DNA of 64,000 nucleotides from Tangfeifania diversioriginum. Lineage in GTDB: Bacteria; Bacteroidota; Bacteroidia; Bacteroidales; Prolixibacteraceae. The stretch's first letter is position 1; every line of letters starts with the position of its first letter. The translations under genes and the position numbers were made by a program. The notes beneath the pieces were generated by a model. The model did no database searches and had not been told where the DNA came from. It saw only the letters and a program-made list of their open reading frames with translations. Positions 9,432 to 18,573 of the stretch are shown in pieces. The stretch spans positions 112,829-176,828 of the forward strand of contig CAMCBW010000003.1 in the NCBI GenBank assembly GCA_945873105.1, given 5' to 3'.

Positions 9432-12068
9432 CTACTTGAGTGCAGCCAAACGCTCTTCCAAAATCTTGATCTTCTCTTCAGCATCTGCCTGCTTCTTCCG
9501 CTCTATTTCAACCACTTTGGCCGGCGCACTACCTACAAATTTTTCGTTGCCCAGTTTTTTGACGACTGTTTCAAGGAAGCCTTTGTTGTAGGCGAGCTCC
9601 TCCTCCATCCGGAGTATTTCGGCTGCCACATCCACATTTCCTGCAAAAGGAATGTAAAAGGCAGTTGCTTTCACCATGAAATTGGCAGCACCCTCCACCT
9701 CGTCGGCACGTACCTCCAATTTTGAAATATTGCCCAATTTTTCTACAATAGCATTAAATTCAGCAACATACCCTTTCTCACCGGGAACGATATAGAGTTC
9801 AATTTCCTCTTTGGAGGCGATATTTTTCTCCTTGCGGATACTGCGAATACCAGAAACCAGCTCCTTGACCACCTCAAATTTCTCACTGAGTTCATGGTCG
9901 GGAGCAGTCGCTTTTGGCCAGGATGCCATCATGATCGATTCACCGGCCTTGCGTTCTCCGGTCAATTGCCAGATCTCCTCACTGATAAATGGCATGAACG
10001 GATGCAACAATTTGAGCAACTTGTCCAGTACCTCAATGACTTCTGCATGACTCTTTGCATCAATGGGCTGCTGATAGGCAGGCTTGATAATTTCGAGCAA
10101 CCACCCCGAAAATTCATCCCGAATGGTAGCATGTATGGTCAGCAAGGCATCATTTAACCTGTATTTTTCGAAATGATCATCCATCAGCAGTATGGCTTCA
10201 TCCAATTTGGCCCTGAACCATTCCATCCCTAACCGGGAATGTTCGGGCTGCGGAATGGATGCATCTACCTCCCAACCGTTGATCAGACGGAAGGAGTTCC
10301 ATACCTTGGTCAGGAAGCCTCTGCCCTGGTCGGTCAGCGACTCATCAAAGAGTATATCATTCCCGGCAGGAGAGCAGAGCAGCATACCTACCCTAACTCC
10401 ATCAGCGCCATATTTGGCAATCAGATCGAGCGGATCTGGCGAGTTGCCCAATGATTTGGACATTTTGCGCCTCAGCTTGTCTCTGACAATTCCGGTGAAA
10501 TAAACATTTCTAAATGGCAGTGTTCCTTTGTACTCATAACCCGCAATGACCATCCGGGCTACCCAAAAGAAGATAATTTCGGGAGCAGTTACCAGGTCGT
10601 TGGTAGGATAGTAGTAATCCAGGTCACGGGTATCAGCAGGATCTTCCTTTTCGAACACTGAAATGGGCCATAGCCAGGAGGATGCCCAGGTATCGAGCAC
10701 ATCTTCATCCTGGCGCAGGGCAGTAAACGCCAAAGCAGGGTTACCGGTTTTAACCCTTGCCAGTTCCATTGCCTTCTCTTCGGTTTCTGCGACCACAAAA
10801 GATCCGTCCGACAGATAGTAAACGGGGATACGATGCCCCCACCAAAGCTGACGGGAGATACACCAATCCTTGATGTTCTCCATCCAGTGACGGTAAAGGT
10901 TCTTGAATTTGGCTGGATAAAAACGGATGGTATCACTCTCCACAGCCTCCAATGCCGGCTTGGCCAGATCGGTCATCCTGAGGAACCACTGGGCAGAAAG
11001 TTTCGGCTCAATGGGGACATGGGTCCGCTCAGAATAGCCCACCTTGTTGTTGTAATCTTCTATTTTGACCAGATTCCCGGCGGCTTCCAGCATTGGAATG
11101 ATCAGCTTGCGCGCTTCGAACCGGTCCACCCCCACCAGCAGTTGTGCCTTTTCGCTCAAAGTACCATCGTCGTTGAAGGTATCAATGACCTCAAGATTGT
11201 GGCGGATCCCTATTTCATAATCATTGGTATCATGGGCAGGGGTAATTTTGAGACAACCGGTACCAAAATCCATCTCTACATATTCATCCTGGATCACCGG
11301 TACGCTGCGGTTGACCAATGGCACCAACACCCGTTTACCGGCAAGATGGGTAAATCGTTCATCGGCAGGATTGACGCAAACCGCCGTATCTCCCAAAATT
11401 GTTTCGGGACGGGTCGTCGCAACCGTAATGTACTGATCGGTAGTTCCTTCGACCAGGTATCTGACATAGTACAATTTGGACTGCTCTTCACGGTAGATCA
11501 CCTCCTCATCAGAAAGTGCTGTTTTCGCTGCAGGATCCCAGTTAACCATCCTTACCCCACGGTATACATATCCCTTGTTGTAGAGATCTACAAAAGTCCG
11601 GATTACGGAGGCAGAACGTATCTCGTCCATGGTAAAGGCAGTTCTTTGCCAGTCGCAGGAGGCGCCAAGCTTTTTCAGCTGTTCGAGGATGATTCCCCCG
11701 TGTTTGTGGGTCCACTCCCAGGCATGCTCCAAAAACTGGTCACGGGTCAGACTATCCTTTCGGATTCCCTCTTTCAGCAATTTGTCTACCACTTTGGCCT
11801 CTGTAGCGATAGAGGCATGGTCTGTTCCTGGCACCCAGCAGCCATTTTTGCCCAGCATCCTGGCACGGCGAACCAACACATCCTGTATGGTATTGTTGAG
11901 CATGTGACCCATGTGCAGCACTCCTGTCACATTTGGCGGTGGGATCACAATGGTATATGGTTCACGCTCATCAGGTTCCGAATGGAAAAAATTCTGTTCC
12001 ATCCAGTAGCTGTACCATTTGTCTTCGATGGTGGTTGGGTCGTATTTGACGGGAATCTCTCTTGTCAT
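9432..12068 (-). CDS. valS: Valine--tRNA ligase
   Basis: This 878-residue class I aminoacyl-tRNA synthetase charges tRNA-Val in the cytoplasm. The ATP-binding HIGH motif appears as HMGH at residues 52-55 ([13 protein letters not shown]), and KMSKS is at 535-539. The editing (CP1) domain between them contains [13 protein letters not shown], typical of ValRS. The anticodon-binding region and the C-terminal coiled-coil arm (residues about 815-878, [20 protein letters not shown]) are present, so the protein is complete. The start [11 protein letters not shown] is canonical. The upstream space to trpS contains one of the dispersed intergenic repeats. Confidence 0.97.
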   Translation of the reverse strand: MTREIPVKYDPTTIEDKWYSYWMEQNFFHSEPDEREPYTIVIPPPNVTGVLHMGHMLNNTIQDVLVRRARMLGKNGCWVPGTDHASIATEAKVVDKLLKEGIRKDSLTRDQFLEHAWEWTHKHGGIILEQLKKLGASCDWQRTAFTMDEIRSASVIRTFVDLYNKGYVYRGVRMVNWDPAAKTALSDEEVIYREEQSKLYYVRYLVEGTTDQYITVATTRPETILGDTAVCVNPADERFTHLAGKRVLVPLVNRSVPVIQDEYVEMDFGTGCLKITPAHDTNDYEIGIRHNLEVIDTFNDDGTLSEKAQLLVGVDRFEARKLIIPMLEAAGNLVKIEDYNNKVGYSERTHVPIEPKLSAQWFLRMTDLAKPALEAVESDTIRFYPAKFKNLYRHWMENIKDWCISRQLWWGHRIPVYYLSDGSFVVAETEEKAMELARVKTGNPALAFTALRQDEDVLDTWASSWLWPISVFEKEDPADTRDLDYYYPTNDLVTAPEIIFFWVARMVIAGYEYKGTLPFRNVYFTGIVRDKLRRKMSKSLGNSPDPLDLIAKYGADGVRVGMLLCSPAGNDILFDESLTDQGRGFLTKVWNSFRLINGWEVDASIPQPEHSRLGMEWFRAKLDEAILLMDDHFEKYRLNDALLTIHATIRDEFSGWLLEIIKPAYQQPIDAKSHAEVIEVLDKLLKLLHPFMPFISEEIWQLTGERKAGESIMMASWPKATAPDHELSEKFEVVKELVSGIRSIRKEKNIASKEEIELYIVPGEKGYVAEFNAIVEKLGNISKLEVRADEVEGAANFMVKATAFYIPFAGNVDVAAEILRMEEELAYNKGFLETVVKKLGNEKFVGSAPAKVVEIERKKQADAEEKIKILEERLAALK

Positions 12069-12090
12069 ATATTTATGTTTTTATCAAAAA

Positions 12091-12285
12091 GTGCCTAGAG
12101 TGCCTAAAGTGAACTAAAGTGCCTAAAGTATTTCGGTACCATCTAATTTCGTGGTTGTTATGTCTCAAAAATTCGGAGTTCCATTCTCCCAGTCTCTTAG
12201 TCCCTCATTCTCCCAGTCCCTAAGTCCCTAAGTCCTTCCCTCCGTCTCTCCGTCATTTTGGTCTCTCCGTCATTTCCCTCTTCTC
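12091..12285 (+). repeat. Dispersed intergenic repeat, copy A
   Basis: This intergenic block begins with iterations of AGTGCCTAAAGT, contains TATTTCGG, GAGTTCCATTCTC and CAGTCCCTAAGTCCCTAAGT, and ends with CCGTCTCTCCGTCATTTTGG. The same order of motifs recurs inverted at about 15435-15612 and, partly, in the same orientation at about 19955-20150. It contains no open frame and fills the valS-trpS gap. Confidence 0.7.
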
Positions 12286-12306
12286 GATTAATAGCTCCAA
12301 TGTCGA

Positions 12307-13302
12307 TTAATAGAACTTCTTCACCCCAATCACCGCCCTCACTTCATTCAGGGTTTGGGAAGCAGAAGCTCTGGCCTTTTCGGCTCCGAGGCGGGCCACT
12401 TTGGAGAGGTACTGATCATCGGCCAGCAGCATCTCAATCTTTTCGCGGATTGGGGCTGTGAAATGGATGATATCTTCGGCCAGCTGTTTTTTCAAATCGC
12501 CGTAGCGGATAGAACAGTCATTCCAGGTATGATCAAAATGGGCAACCACATCGGGTGTCGAAACGACCTCCAGCAAGGTGAAAAGATTTTGAATCACCTC
12601 CGGTTTTTGCTGGTTGGGTGCAGTCGGACCACTGTCAGTAACTGCCTTCATCACCTTTTTACGGATCTCCTGTGGACTATCTGCCAATGAAACGGCATTA
12701 CCTTCCGATTTACCCATTTTGCCTGAACCATCCAATCCCGGTATCTTAACCATATCTTTCCCCTCAAACACATAGGGACGGGGGATAGGGAACAGATCGA
12801 CATTGTACATGCGGTTGAACCGGCGGGCAAAAGTACGGGCCATCTCCAGATTCTGCTCCTGGTCCTTGCCTACCGGAACGAGATGCGCCTTGTGAATGAT
12901 GATATCAGCAGCCATCAAAACCGGATAGGTGAGCAATCCTGCATTTACATTGTCAGGTTGCTGACGTGCCTTGTCCTTGAAGGAGGTAGTACGCTCCAGT
13001 TCACCCAAATAGGCATTCATGTTCATCAAAAGATAGAGTTCTGAGACTTCCGGTACATCGCTTTGGATAAAAACCGTTGCCTTTTCAGGGTCAATGCCGC
13101 AAGCAAGGTATTCTGCCAATACCTGTCTGACATTGCCGTAGAGGTGATCGGGCACAGGATGGGTCGTAAGGGAGTGAAGGTCCGCAATAAAAAAGTAGGC
13201 ATCGTGATGGTGCTGCATCTCTATGAAGTTCTTCACCGCTCCAAAATAGTTCCCAAGGTGAAGGTTTCCTGTCGATCTTATTCCGCTGACAACTGTAGGC
13301 AT
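12307..13302 (-). CDS. trpS: Tryptophan--tRNA ligase
   Basis: This 331-residue class I synthetase charges tRNA-Trp. The HIGH-type motif is HLGN at residues 15-18 (GIRSTGNLHLGNYFGAV) and the KMSKS-type motif is KMGKS at 195-199. The Trp/ATP pocket signature PVLMAADI and GKDQEQNLEMAR are present, and the length is normal for the bacterial enzyme. It is transcribed towards valS across a repeat-filled gap, so separate transcription is possible. A short hairpin-forming AATTGTC/GACAATT sequence lies just upstream of the start. Confidence 0.97.
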   Translation of the reverse strand: MPTVVSGIRSTGNLHLGNYFGAVKNFIEMQHHHDAYFFIADLHSLTTHPVPDHLYGNVRQVLAEYLACGIDPEKATVFIQSDVPEVSELYLLMNMNAYLGELERTTSFKDKARQQPDNVNAGLLTYPVLMAADIIIHKAHLVPVGKDQEQNLEMARTFARRFNRMYNVDLFPIPRPYVFEGKDMVKIPGLDGSGKMGKSEGNAVSLADSPQEIRKKVMKAVTDSGPTAPNQQKPEVIQNLFTLLEVVSTPDVVAHFDHTWNDCSIRYGDLKKQLAEDIIHFTAPIREKIEMLLADDQYLSKVARLGAEKARASASQTLNEVRAVIGVKKFY

Positions 13303-13407
13303 AACTGAAAGATATTTATTTAAAAATTGTCAATAGACAATTGATAATTTATTATAATGCTGATTTTTAAATATATATAAACAACGAATAATATTTGAAT
13401 GCTTAAA

Positions 13408-13520
13408 AATTATCACGCAAAGATCGCAAAGGTTTAGCAAAGCACGCAAAGAAATTGTAATATCAAATTTATTTACTTTGCGTTTTCTGCGGTTTACTTT
13501 GCGATCTTTGCGTGATAATT
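13408..13520. repeat. Intergenic inverted repeat with 24-bp perfect arms (CGCAAAG family)
   Basis: The left arm (13408-13431) and right arm (13497-13520) are exact reverse complements over 24 bases, with core CACGCAAAGATCGCAAAG. Inside, further CGCAAAG/CTTTGCG pairs (13445-13451 with 13476-13482) extend an imperfect hairpin. There is no coding frame. It sits between trpS and the exonuclease gene. CGCAAAG-rich inverted repeats between genes are known from many Bacteroidota genomes. Confidence 0.8.
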
Positions 13521-13585
13521 ATATTTTACTGCAAACGCTAGCTATTGCTCATCGCCTATTTCGGTACAAAAATAACAAAACTCCC

Positions 13586-14311
13586 CTACTGTACAATTTC
13601 GAAATTTTCGGGTTCAATCAAAGGTTCCCCCTTGAATCTCAAAAGGATTTGGGCTACAGCAAGGGTATCCTTTTCACAGTAGCGGGCAATTCGCTCCAGG
13701 TCCCCCTCCCGGTAGTAGACGCCAGCAACCTGACTTCCGTCGATGTCATCCTTTGGTGTTGGCACATCGAAGATGGTACACAAAAGATCGAGTGAGGTAT
13801 AGTGCTTGTAGTCCCCAAATTTCCACAACTGCATGGTATCCAGCAGATAATCCCTGACCTCCCAGGGCTTGGCCCCTGCAATGTCCAGAATTGAGGGCAA
13901 CTTTAATCCATTGATCAATACCCTCCGGGCAATATAGGGAAAATCAAACTCCTGACCGTTGTGGGCACAGAGCCGGTGAACCGGGTTGGCCATGAATTTC
14001 TCGAGCATCACCAAAAACTCCTTCAGCAACAGCACCTCATCGGTACCATAAAAGGATTTCACGCGGTAGATCCTTTTGTTTCCTCTACGGTAGATGGTCC
14101 CACAGGAAATACAAACAATCTTGCCAAATTCAGCATAAATACCTGCCCTTTCAAAAAGCTTTTCGGCACTCTCCCCCTCCCTGGCCATGGTCTCCGCTTT
14201 GCGGTTCCACAGCTTTTGGTATTTTTCGGGCAGGTCGGCCAGCTTTTCTACCTGCGGTACGGTCTCAATATCCAAATATAGAACATGTTCGGGTTGAAGT
14301 CTGTCGAGCAT
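13586..14311 (-). CDS. DEDD-type 3'-5' exonuclease (PolB-like, RNase H fold)
   Basis: This 241-residue protein carries the exonuclease motifs of the DEDD superfamily: ExoI as LDIETVPQ near residue 18 (Asp and Glu), ExoII as CAHNGQEFDFPY near residue 117, and ExoIII as YCEKDTLAVAQ near residue 213 (DEDDy type). This matches the predicted 3'-5' exonuclease family related to family-B polymerase proofreading domains. It probably acts on DNA or RNA ends in the cytoplasm; its cellular role is not established. It stands alone between trpS and udk on the minus strand. Confidence 0.8.
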   Translation of the reverse strand: MLDRLQPEHVLYLDIETVPQVEKLADLPEKYQKLWNRKAETMAREGESAEKLFERAGIYAEFGKIVCISCGTIYRRGNKRIYRVKSFYGTDEVLLLKEFLVMLEKFMANPVHRLCAHNGQEFDFPYIARRVLINGLKLPSILDIAGAKPWEVRDYLLDTMQLWKFGDYKHYTSLDLLCTIFDVPTPKDDIDGSQVAGVYYREGDLERIARYCEKDTLAVAQILLRFKGEPLIEPENFEIVQ

Positions 14312-14381
14312 AACTATGAGATTAGAGATTATAAAAGAGAAAGACCTTCTATTGTATTGTAGTTCAGTAGCTTATAAATGA

Positions 14382-14999
14382 TTATGGATGATCGTTCAGG
14401 TGTTTTTCTATGTATTGGGTAATGATGTCGATGGCCACCATGTTGTTGCCTCCTTCCGGAACAATGATATCAGCATAGCGTTTGGTTGGTTCGATGAACT
14501 GTAGGTGACTTGGTCTGACAGTATCTTCGTACCTTTTCAAAACAGTATGAACGTCCCTGCCTCTTTCCACCAGGTCGCGCTGGATGACGCGGGACAACCT
14601 TACATCAGCCTCACAATCCACAAAGATCTTGATGTCCATTAGTTTCCGAAGTTCCTTGGGCCAAAGGCAGAGAATTCCCTCAACAATGATGGCTTTGCGC
14701 GGGACAATTTTTGTGGTCTCGACTGCACGGGTGCAGCTAAGGTAGGAGTAAATCGGCTGTTGAATGGTCTCCCCTCTTTTCAGTCTGCGGATATTTTCTG
14801 CCAAAAGTTCAAATTCCAGGGAATCTGGATGGTCGAAATTGATCTTTTGACGCTCTTCCAGCGGCAATTGACTGTTGTCGCGGTAATAGGCATCCTGCGA
14901 CATGATGGTCACATCCTTTTCTGCAAGACGTTCTATGATTTTATTGACAACGGTAGTCTTTCCGGATCCTGTCCCTCCGGCGATTCCTATGATCAGCAT
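14382..14999 (-). CDS. udk: Uridine kinase
   Basis: The protein (about 205 residues) phosphorylates uridine and cytidine to the monophosphates in pyrimidine salvage. The P-loop GGTGSGKTT lies at the N-terminus, followed by FDHPDSLEFELL and ERGRDVHTVLKRYEDTVRP, which are uridine-kinase signatures. The open frame extends to 15050, but the promoter element at 15030-15037 lies inside that extension, so translation must begin at 15005 (MSMLIIG) or 14999 (MLIIGIAGG). The shorter form is chosen here because it matches family N-termini. It is divergent from the Dabb gene. Confidence 0.92.
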   Translation of the reverse strand: MLIIGIAGGTGSGKTTVVNKIIERLAEKDVTIMSQDAYYRDNSQLPLEERQKINFDHPDSLEFELLAENIRRLKRGETIQQPIYSYLSCTRAVETTKIVPRKAIIVEGILCLWPKELRKLMDIKIFVDCEADVRLSRVIQRDLVERGRDVHTVLKRYEDTVRPSHLQFIEPTKRYADIIVPEGGNNMVAIDIITQYIEKHLNDHP

Positions 15000-15029
15000 G
15001 CTCATACAAGAGTACTTTTGGCTTTTATA

Positions 15030-15037
15030 CAAAGATA
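15030..15037 (-). promoter_or_regulatory. -7 promoter element of udk
   Basis: Read on the minus strand this is TATCTTTG, matching TAnnTTTG. It lies about 25-30 bases before the udk ATG codons and fixes the gene start downstream of the longest open frame. No clear TTTG -33 element is seen. Confidence 0.45.
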
Positions 15038-15103
15038 GCGTAAAAATCACCCGCCTTCCCCTACAGAACTTCTAAAAAGTAAGGCAAAATGCAGAATATC
15101 TGC

Positions 15104-15111
15104 TATTTTTG
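15104..15111 (+). promoter_or_regulatory. -7 promoter element of the Dabb gene
   Basis: TATTTTTG matches TAnnTTTG and lies 25 bases before the ATG at 15136. It is divergent from the udk promoter, leaving about 66 bases between the two -7 elements. No clear -33 element was found. Confidence 0.45.
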
Positions 15112-15135
15112 CATGCTCAACCCAATCAAATTGTC

Positions 15136-15438
15136 ATGTTTAACCACATCGTACTTTTCAAACTCAAAGATTTTCAGAACGATCAGCAAAAAACAGAAGC
15201 CAGTGAGCAGATCTGTCGGGCACTGCTGGAACTCAAGGAAAAAATTACCGAACTAAAATACCTGGAAGTCGGCAGCAATTACGAGCCAAATGGTCCCTCT
15301 TTCGATATAAGCCTGATTACCCGCTTCGAAGCAAAGGAGGATTTCCTGACCTACCGTGATCACCCTGAACACCTGAAGGTGGTTAGCCTGGTTCGGGAGA
15401 ATACGGTAGATCGGGCGGTGGTTGATTATATGGAATGA
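15136..15438 (+). CDS. Dabb-family stress-responsive alpha/beta-barrel protein
   Basis: The protein is about 100 residues when started at ATG 15136 (MFNHIVLFKLKDF). The earlier start-like codon at 15109 lies on the promoter element and is unlikely. The pattern xxHIVLFKLK, then LKYLEVGSNY, then SFDISLITRFEAKEDFLTYRDHPEH, is the dimeric alpha/beta-barrel (Dabb, PF07876) signature. Family members are small dimeric proteins with varied and often unknown roles, so no reaction is assigned. A dispersed repeat (copy B) follows directly after the stop codon. Confidence 0.85.
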   Translation: MFNHIVLFKLKDFQNDQQKTEASEQICRALLELKEKITELKYLEVGSNYEPNGPSFDISLITRFEAKEDFLTYRDHPEHLKVVSLVRENTVDRAVVDYME

Positions 15439-15612
15439 CGGAAGGACTAAAATGACGGAGGGACGGAGGGACGGACTTAGGGACTGGGGGACTTAGGGAC
15501 GAGGAGACTTAGGGACTGCGAGAATGGAACTCCTGAGTTTTGAAACGGAGAAACGGAGAATAAGATGGAACCGAAATACTTTAGGCATTCTAGTCACTTT
15601 AGGCACTTATTT
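15435..15612 (-). repeat. Dispersed intergenic repeat, copy B (inverted relative to copy A)
   Basis: Read on the minus strand this block repeats copy A motif by motif: AGTGCCTAAAGTG, TATTTCGGTTCCATCT, GAGTTCCATTCTC, several CAGTCCCTAAGTC units, then CCGTCCCTCCGTCATTTTAG. It overlaps the stop codon of the Dabb gene and ends about 24 bases before manA. Confidence 0.7.
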
Positions 15613-15635
15613 AATGAAACACAAATGCACCAAAT

Positions 15636-16619
15636 ATGAAAAACTTATATCCGCTAAAATTCAGACCCATCTACAAGGAGCGTATCTGGGGAGGGGATAA
15701 ATTACCCAAGCTGCTGAACAAAAATTATAGCTTCGCCCGCTGCGGTGAATCCTGGGAACTTTCTGGCGTGCAGGACGATGTATCTGTCGTAGCCGATGGA
15801 TTTCTAAAGGGAAACAGCCTGGAGGAGCTGATAGAGGTCTACATGGGGGAATTGGTGGGAGAAAAAGTGTATGATCAGTTTGGCACTGAGTTTCCTTTGC
15901 TGATCAAATACATCGATGCCGGTGACAAGCTCTCCATCCAGGTACATCCGGATGATGAATTGTCGAAGGAGCGGCATGGCGCCTATGGCAAGACCGAGAT
16001 GTGGTATGTCGTCCAGGCCGATGAGGGGGCCGAGTTGATCTCCGGGTTCAACAGGACGATCGACCGCGACAGCTACCTGATTGCTTTGCAAAATGACAAA
16101 CTCGAAAACCTGCTGCAATATGATCCGGTGAAGAAGGGGGACGTCTTCTTTATTCCGGCAGGGAGGGTACATGCCATTGGCAAGGGGATCGTCGTTGCGG
16201 AGATCCAGCAGACCTCAGATGTCACTTACCGCATTTTCGATTTCAACAGGGTGGACGACAAGGGACAACCCCGAGAACTGCATACAGAACTTGCTTTGGA
16301 TGCGATCAATTTTAACCACCACAAACAGGGACATACAGATTATCTGCCGCAGTTAAACACTCCGGTTGAACTTGCCCGGTGCGACTATTTTACCACAAAT
16401 TTAATGCACTTCTCCAAAGATACCGAGCGGGATTTCAGCAAATTGGACACATTCGTGATTTACCTTTGTCTGGAAGGCAGTTACAGTCTGAGTTGGGAAG
16501 AGGCATCCATTACTGTTCAAAAAGGTGAAACACTCCTGGTACCCGCTTCCATTGAAAATTTCGTCTTGAAACCAGCCAATGGAGAAGAGACAAAATTGAT
16601 TGAAGTTTACATCGAATAG
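15636..16619 (+). CDS. manA: Class I mannose-6-phosphate isomerase
   Basis: This 327-residue protein interconverts mannose-6-phosphate and fructose-6-phosphate, feeding GDP-sugar synthesis or mannose catabolism. Zn ligands of the cupin core are visible: Gln and His in SIQVHPDDE, Glu in GKTEMWYVV, and the distal His in FIPAGRVHAIGKGI. The signature GIVVAEIQQTSDVTYRIFDF is present. The start MKNLYPLKFRPIYKERIWGG is typical of short bacterial class I enzymes. It has no operon partner: repeats flank it on both sides. Confidence 0.92.
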   Translation: MKNLYPLKFRPIYKERIWGGDKLPKLLNKNYSFARCGESWELSGVQDDVSVVADGFLKGNSLEELIEVYMGELVGEKVYDQFGTEFPLLIKYIDAGDKLSIQVHPDDELSKERHGAYGKTEMWYVVQADEGAELISGFNRTIDRDSYLIALQNDKLENLLQYDPVKKGDVFFIPAGRVHAIGKGIVVAEIQQTSDVTYRIFDFNRVDDKGQPRELHTELALDAINFNHHKQGHTDYLPQLNTPVELARCDYFTTNLMHFSKDTERDFSKLDTFVIYLCLEGSYSLSWEEASITVQKGETLLVPASIENFVLKPANGEETKLIEVYIE

Positions 16620-16628
16620 TTATCGGTT

Positions 16629-16724
16629 ATGAGTTATGAGTTGTGAGTTATGAATTATAGCCCTAAACATCATAATTTCAAAATCTTATAATCCTTCCAA
16701 CATAACTCATAACTTATAACTCAT
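16629..16724. repeat. Intergenic inverted repeat (ATGAGTTATGAGTT family)
   Basis: Arms 16629-16652 and 16701-16724 are reverse complements over 24 bases with two differences; the unit is (T)ATGAGTTATGAGTT and its complement. It fills the gap between manA and engB. A related fragment, ATAACTCATAACTCG, lies upstream of pth near 19210. Confidence 0.7.
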
Positions 16725-16736
16725 ACATTTACTGTC

Positions 16737-17342
16737 ATGTTGATCAAAAGCGCCGAATTCGTCATAAGCAATACCGATCCTGGACTTTGTCCGGTAAGTA
16801 GCAAACCTGAATTTGCCTTTATCGGAAGATCCAATGTCGGAAAATCTTCCCTCATCAACATGTTGATGGAGAAGAAGGATCTGGCAAAAACCTCTTCAGA
16901 ACCCGGGAAAACCAGGCTGATCAACCATTTCATCGTGAACGACGAATGGTTCCTGGTCGACCTTCCCGGATACGGGTATGCAAAGGTAATGCGCTCGAGC
17001 CGTGAAAAGTGGATCAAGTTCATCCGCAGGTACATGCTGGAGCGCGAAAACCTCTATTGTGTAATGGTGCTTTTGGACATCCGTGTCGATCCGCAGCAGA
17101 ATGACCTGGATTTCATGAACTGGTTGGGAGAAAATGAGATACCATTCGTGATGGTCTTTACAAAGACCGACAAAATCGGGAAGCAGGCGATTGAGAAAAA
17201 CCTGGAGGTATACCGGGAAGAGATGCTGAAGAGTTGGGAAGAGCTTCCACAAATCTTTGTAACCTCGGCCGAAAAAGGCACAGGCAGACTGGAATTACTT
17301 GATTTTATTGCGCGCACACTTGCTGTAAACAAGGTTGATTGA
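16737..17342 (+). CDS. engB: Ribosome biogenesis GTP-binding protein EngB/YsxC/YihA
   Basis: This 201-residue TRAFAC GTPase acts in 50S ribosomal subunit assembly. G1 is GRSNVGKSSLIN near residue 30, G3 is DLPGYGYAK near residue 78, G4 is TKTDK near residue 144 and G5 is TSAEKGTG near residue 181. The EngB-specific GKTRLINHF switch I region is also present. The length is normal. The gene is on the plus strand, separated from manA by an inverted repeat and from prs by a promoter-containing gap. Confidence 0.95.
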   Translation: MLIKSAEFVISNTDPGLCPVSSKPEFAFIGRSNVGKSSLINMLMEKKDLAKTSSEPGKTRLINHFIVNDEWFLVDLPGYGYAKVMRSSREKWIKFIRRYMLERENLYCVMVLLDIRVDPQQNDLDFMNWLGENEIPFVMVFTKTDKIGKQAIEKNLEVYREEMLKSWEELPQIFVTSAEKGTGRLELLDFIARTLAVNKVD

Positions 17343-17429
17343 TGCCGTTTTCAAGCCAAAATTGTAACTCAAATGTCACATCTTATTAACAAATATCTGA
17401 TAAGTTTTTAAGGAAATAGCGATCTCATT

Positions 17430-17461
17430 TACCTTTGTAACACCGGATTTTTCTATTTTTG
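17430..17461 (+). promoter_or_regulatory. Two overlapping -7 promoter elements upstream of prs
   Basis: TACCTTTG (17430-17437) and TATTTTTG (17454-17461) both match TAnnTTTG. The first has a TTTT -33-like element 20 bases upstream. The second leaves a leader of about 35 bases before the prs ATG. Either or both may be used. Confidence 0.45.
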
Positions 17462-17501
17462 TCCCCAGATAATCCATCCTCACCCTGCAAAACGAAAGAA
17501 T

Positions 17502-18431
17502 ATGCCAGCAACCATCAAGCTCTTCACAGGTAATGAATCAAGGTATCTATCCGAGAAAATAGCTGAAAATGCCGGCATGGAGCTTGGAAGATCTTCCTGC
17601 CCACGTTTTGCCGACGGAGAATTTGAACCCTGTTACGAAGAGACCATCCGGGGATCTTACACCTTTATTATCCAGTCTACCTTCGCTCCGGCTGACAATT
17701 TGCTTGAACTCTTGCTCATGGTGGATGCTGCCAAAAGGGCCTCCGCCTACAAGGTGATTGCGGTAATGCCCTATTTTGGTTTTGCCCGCCAGGACCGCAA
17801 GGATCGTCCCCGTGTTTCAATAGGAGCCAAACTGATCGCAGATATGCTCTCTGTTGCCGGCATTGACCGGCTGATTACCATGGATCTTCACGCAGATCAA
17901 ATTCAGGGATTTTTCAATGTACCGGTCGATCACCTCAGTGCGGTGGCCATGTTTATCCCCTACATCAACCAGATGGGACTAAAGGACATCGTTATTGCCT
18001 CCCCCGATACAGGTGGTACCAAAAGGGCCAACGTCTTTGCCAAACATCTGGGTACAGACATGGTTATCTGCCACAAAACCAGGTCAAAGGCCAATCTGAT
18101 CGACTCCATGACTCTTATCGGGGAGGTGGAAAACAAGGATGTCATCATCATCGACGACATCATTGATACCGGTGGTACCATCGCAAAAGCTGCCGATCTG
18201 ATGAAATCCAAGGGTGCCCGTTCGGTTCGCGCCTGTGCCACCCATGCCGTGCTTTCCGGCTCAGCCATTGAACGGCTGGAAGCCTCGGCACTCGATGAAA
18301 TTCTGCTTACCGATACCATCCCGATGCGCGCCAAAACCTCGAAATTTACAGTGCTCTCCTGCGCCCCACTCTTTGCGGATGTGATTCAGCGGGTCTTCGA
18401 GAATAAATCCATCAGCTCATCATTTATTTAA
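17502..18431 (+). CDS. prs: Ribose-phosphate pyrophosphokinase (PRPP synthetase)
   Basis: This 309-residue enzyme makes PRPP from ribose-5-phosphate and ATP for nucleotide, His and Trp synthesis. It shows FADGEFEP, RQDRKDRPRVSIGAKL, the divalent-cation site DLHADQIQGFF, PDTGGTKRA and the PRPP loop VIIIDDIIDTGGTI. The length matches class I PRPP synthetases. The stop codon is embedded in a perfect palindrome that forms its terminator. An rplY promoter follows. Confidence 0.97.
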   Translation: MPATIKLFTGNESRYLSEKIAENAGMELGRSSCPRFADGEFEPCYEETIRGSYTFIIQSTFAPADNLLELLLMVDAAKRASAYKVIAVMPYFGFARQDRKDRPRVSIGAKLIADMLSVAGIDRLITMDLHADQIQGFFNVPVDHLSAVAMFIPYINQMGLKDIVIASPDTGGTKRANVFAKHLGTDMVICHKTRSKANLIDSMTLIGEVENKDVIIIDDIIDTGGTIAKAADLMKSKGARSVRACATHAVLSGSAIERLEASALDEILLTDTIPMRAKTSKFTVLSCAPLFADVIQRVFENKSISSSFI

Positions 18432-18460
18432 TAAAAAGCGCGGCCGCGCTTTTTATTAAA
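18427..18460. terminator. Perfect 34-bp palindromic terminator after prs
   Basis: Seventeen bases (core AATAAAAAGCGCGG) are followed immediately by their exact reverse complement. The GC core GCGCGGCCGCGC is flanked by an A-run on one side and a T-run on the other, so it can act in both directions. It overlaps the prs stop codon at 18429-18431. Confidence 0.85.
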
Positions 18461-18468
18461 TAAATTAT

Positions 18469-18476
18469 TAATTTTG
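18469..18476 (+). promoter_or_regulatory. -7 promoter element of rplY
   Basis: TAATTTTG matches TAnnTTTG and lies just after the prs terminator. It leaves a leader of about 90 bases before rplY that contains a possible stem (AAGGGTGT with ACACCTTT, about 18499-18521). No -33 element is visible. A regulatory role for the leader is only a guess. Confidence 0.35.
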
Positions 18477-18573
18477 TGGCCGATTTAGCAGCATGCCTTT
18501 AAGGGTGTGATGCGGACACCTTTCATTCGGGAAGGAGGTCTGAGTAAACACTTTATTATTTAAAAATTTAGAA

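Noticed and set aside
10833..12098. 421-codon plus-strand frame opposite valS
   Set aside because: ValRS motifs on the minus strand are unambiguous; the antisense translation has no recognisable domain.
12091..12285. AGTCCCTAAGTCCC-type iterations considered as CRISPR repeats
   Set aside because: Units are short and of irregular length with no spacers, and the block recurs as a whole elsewhere.
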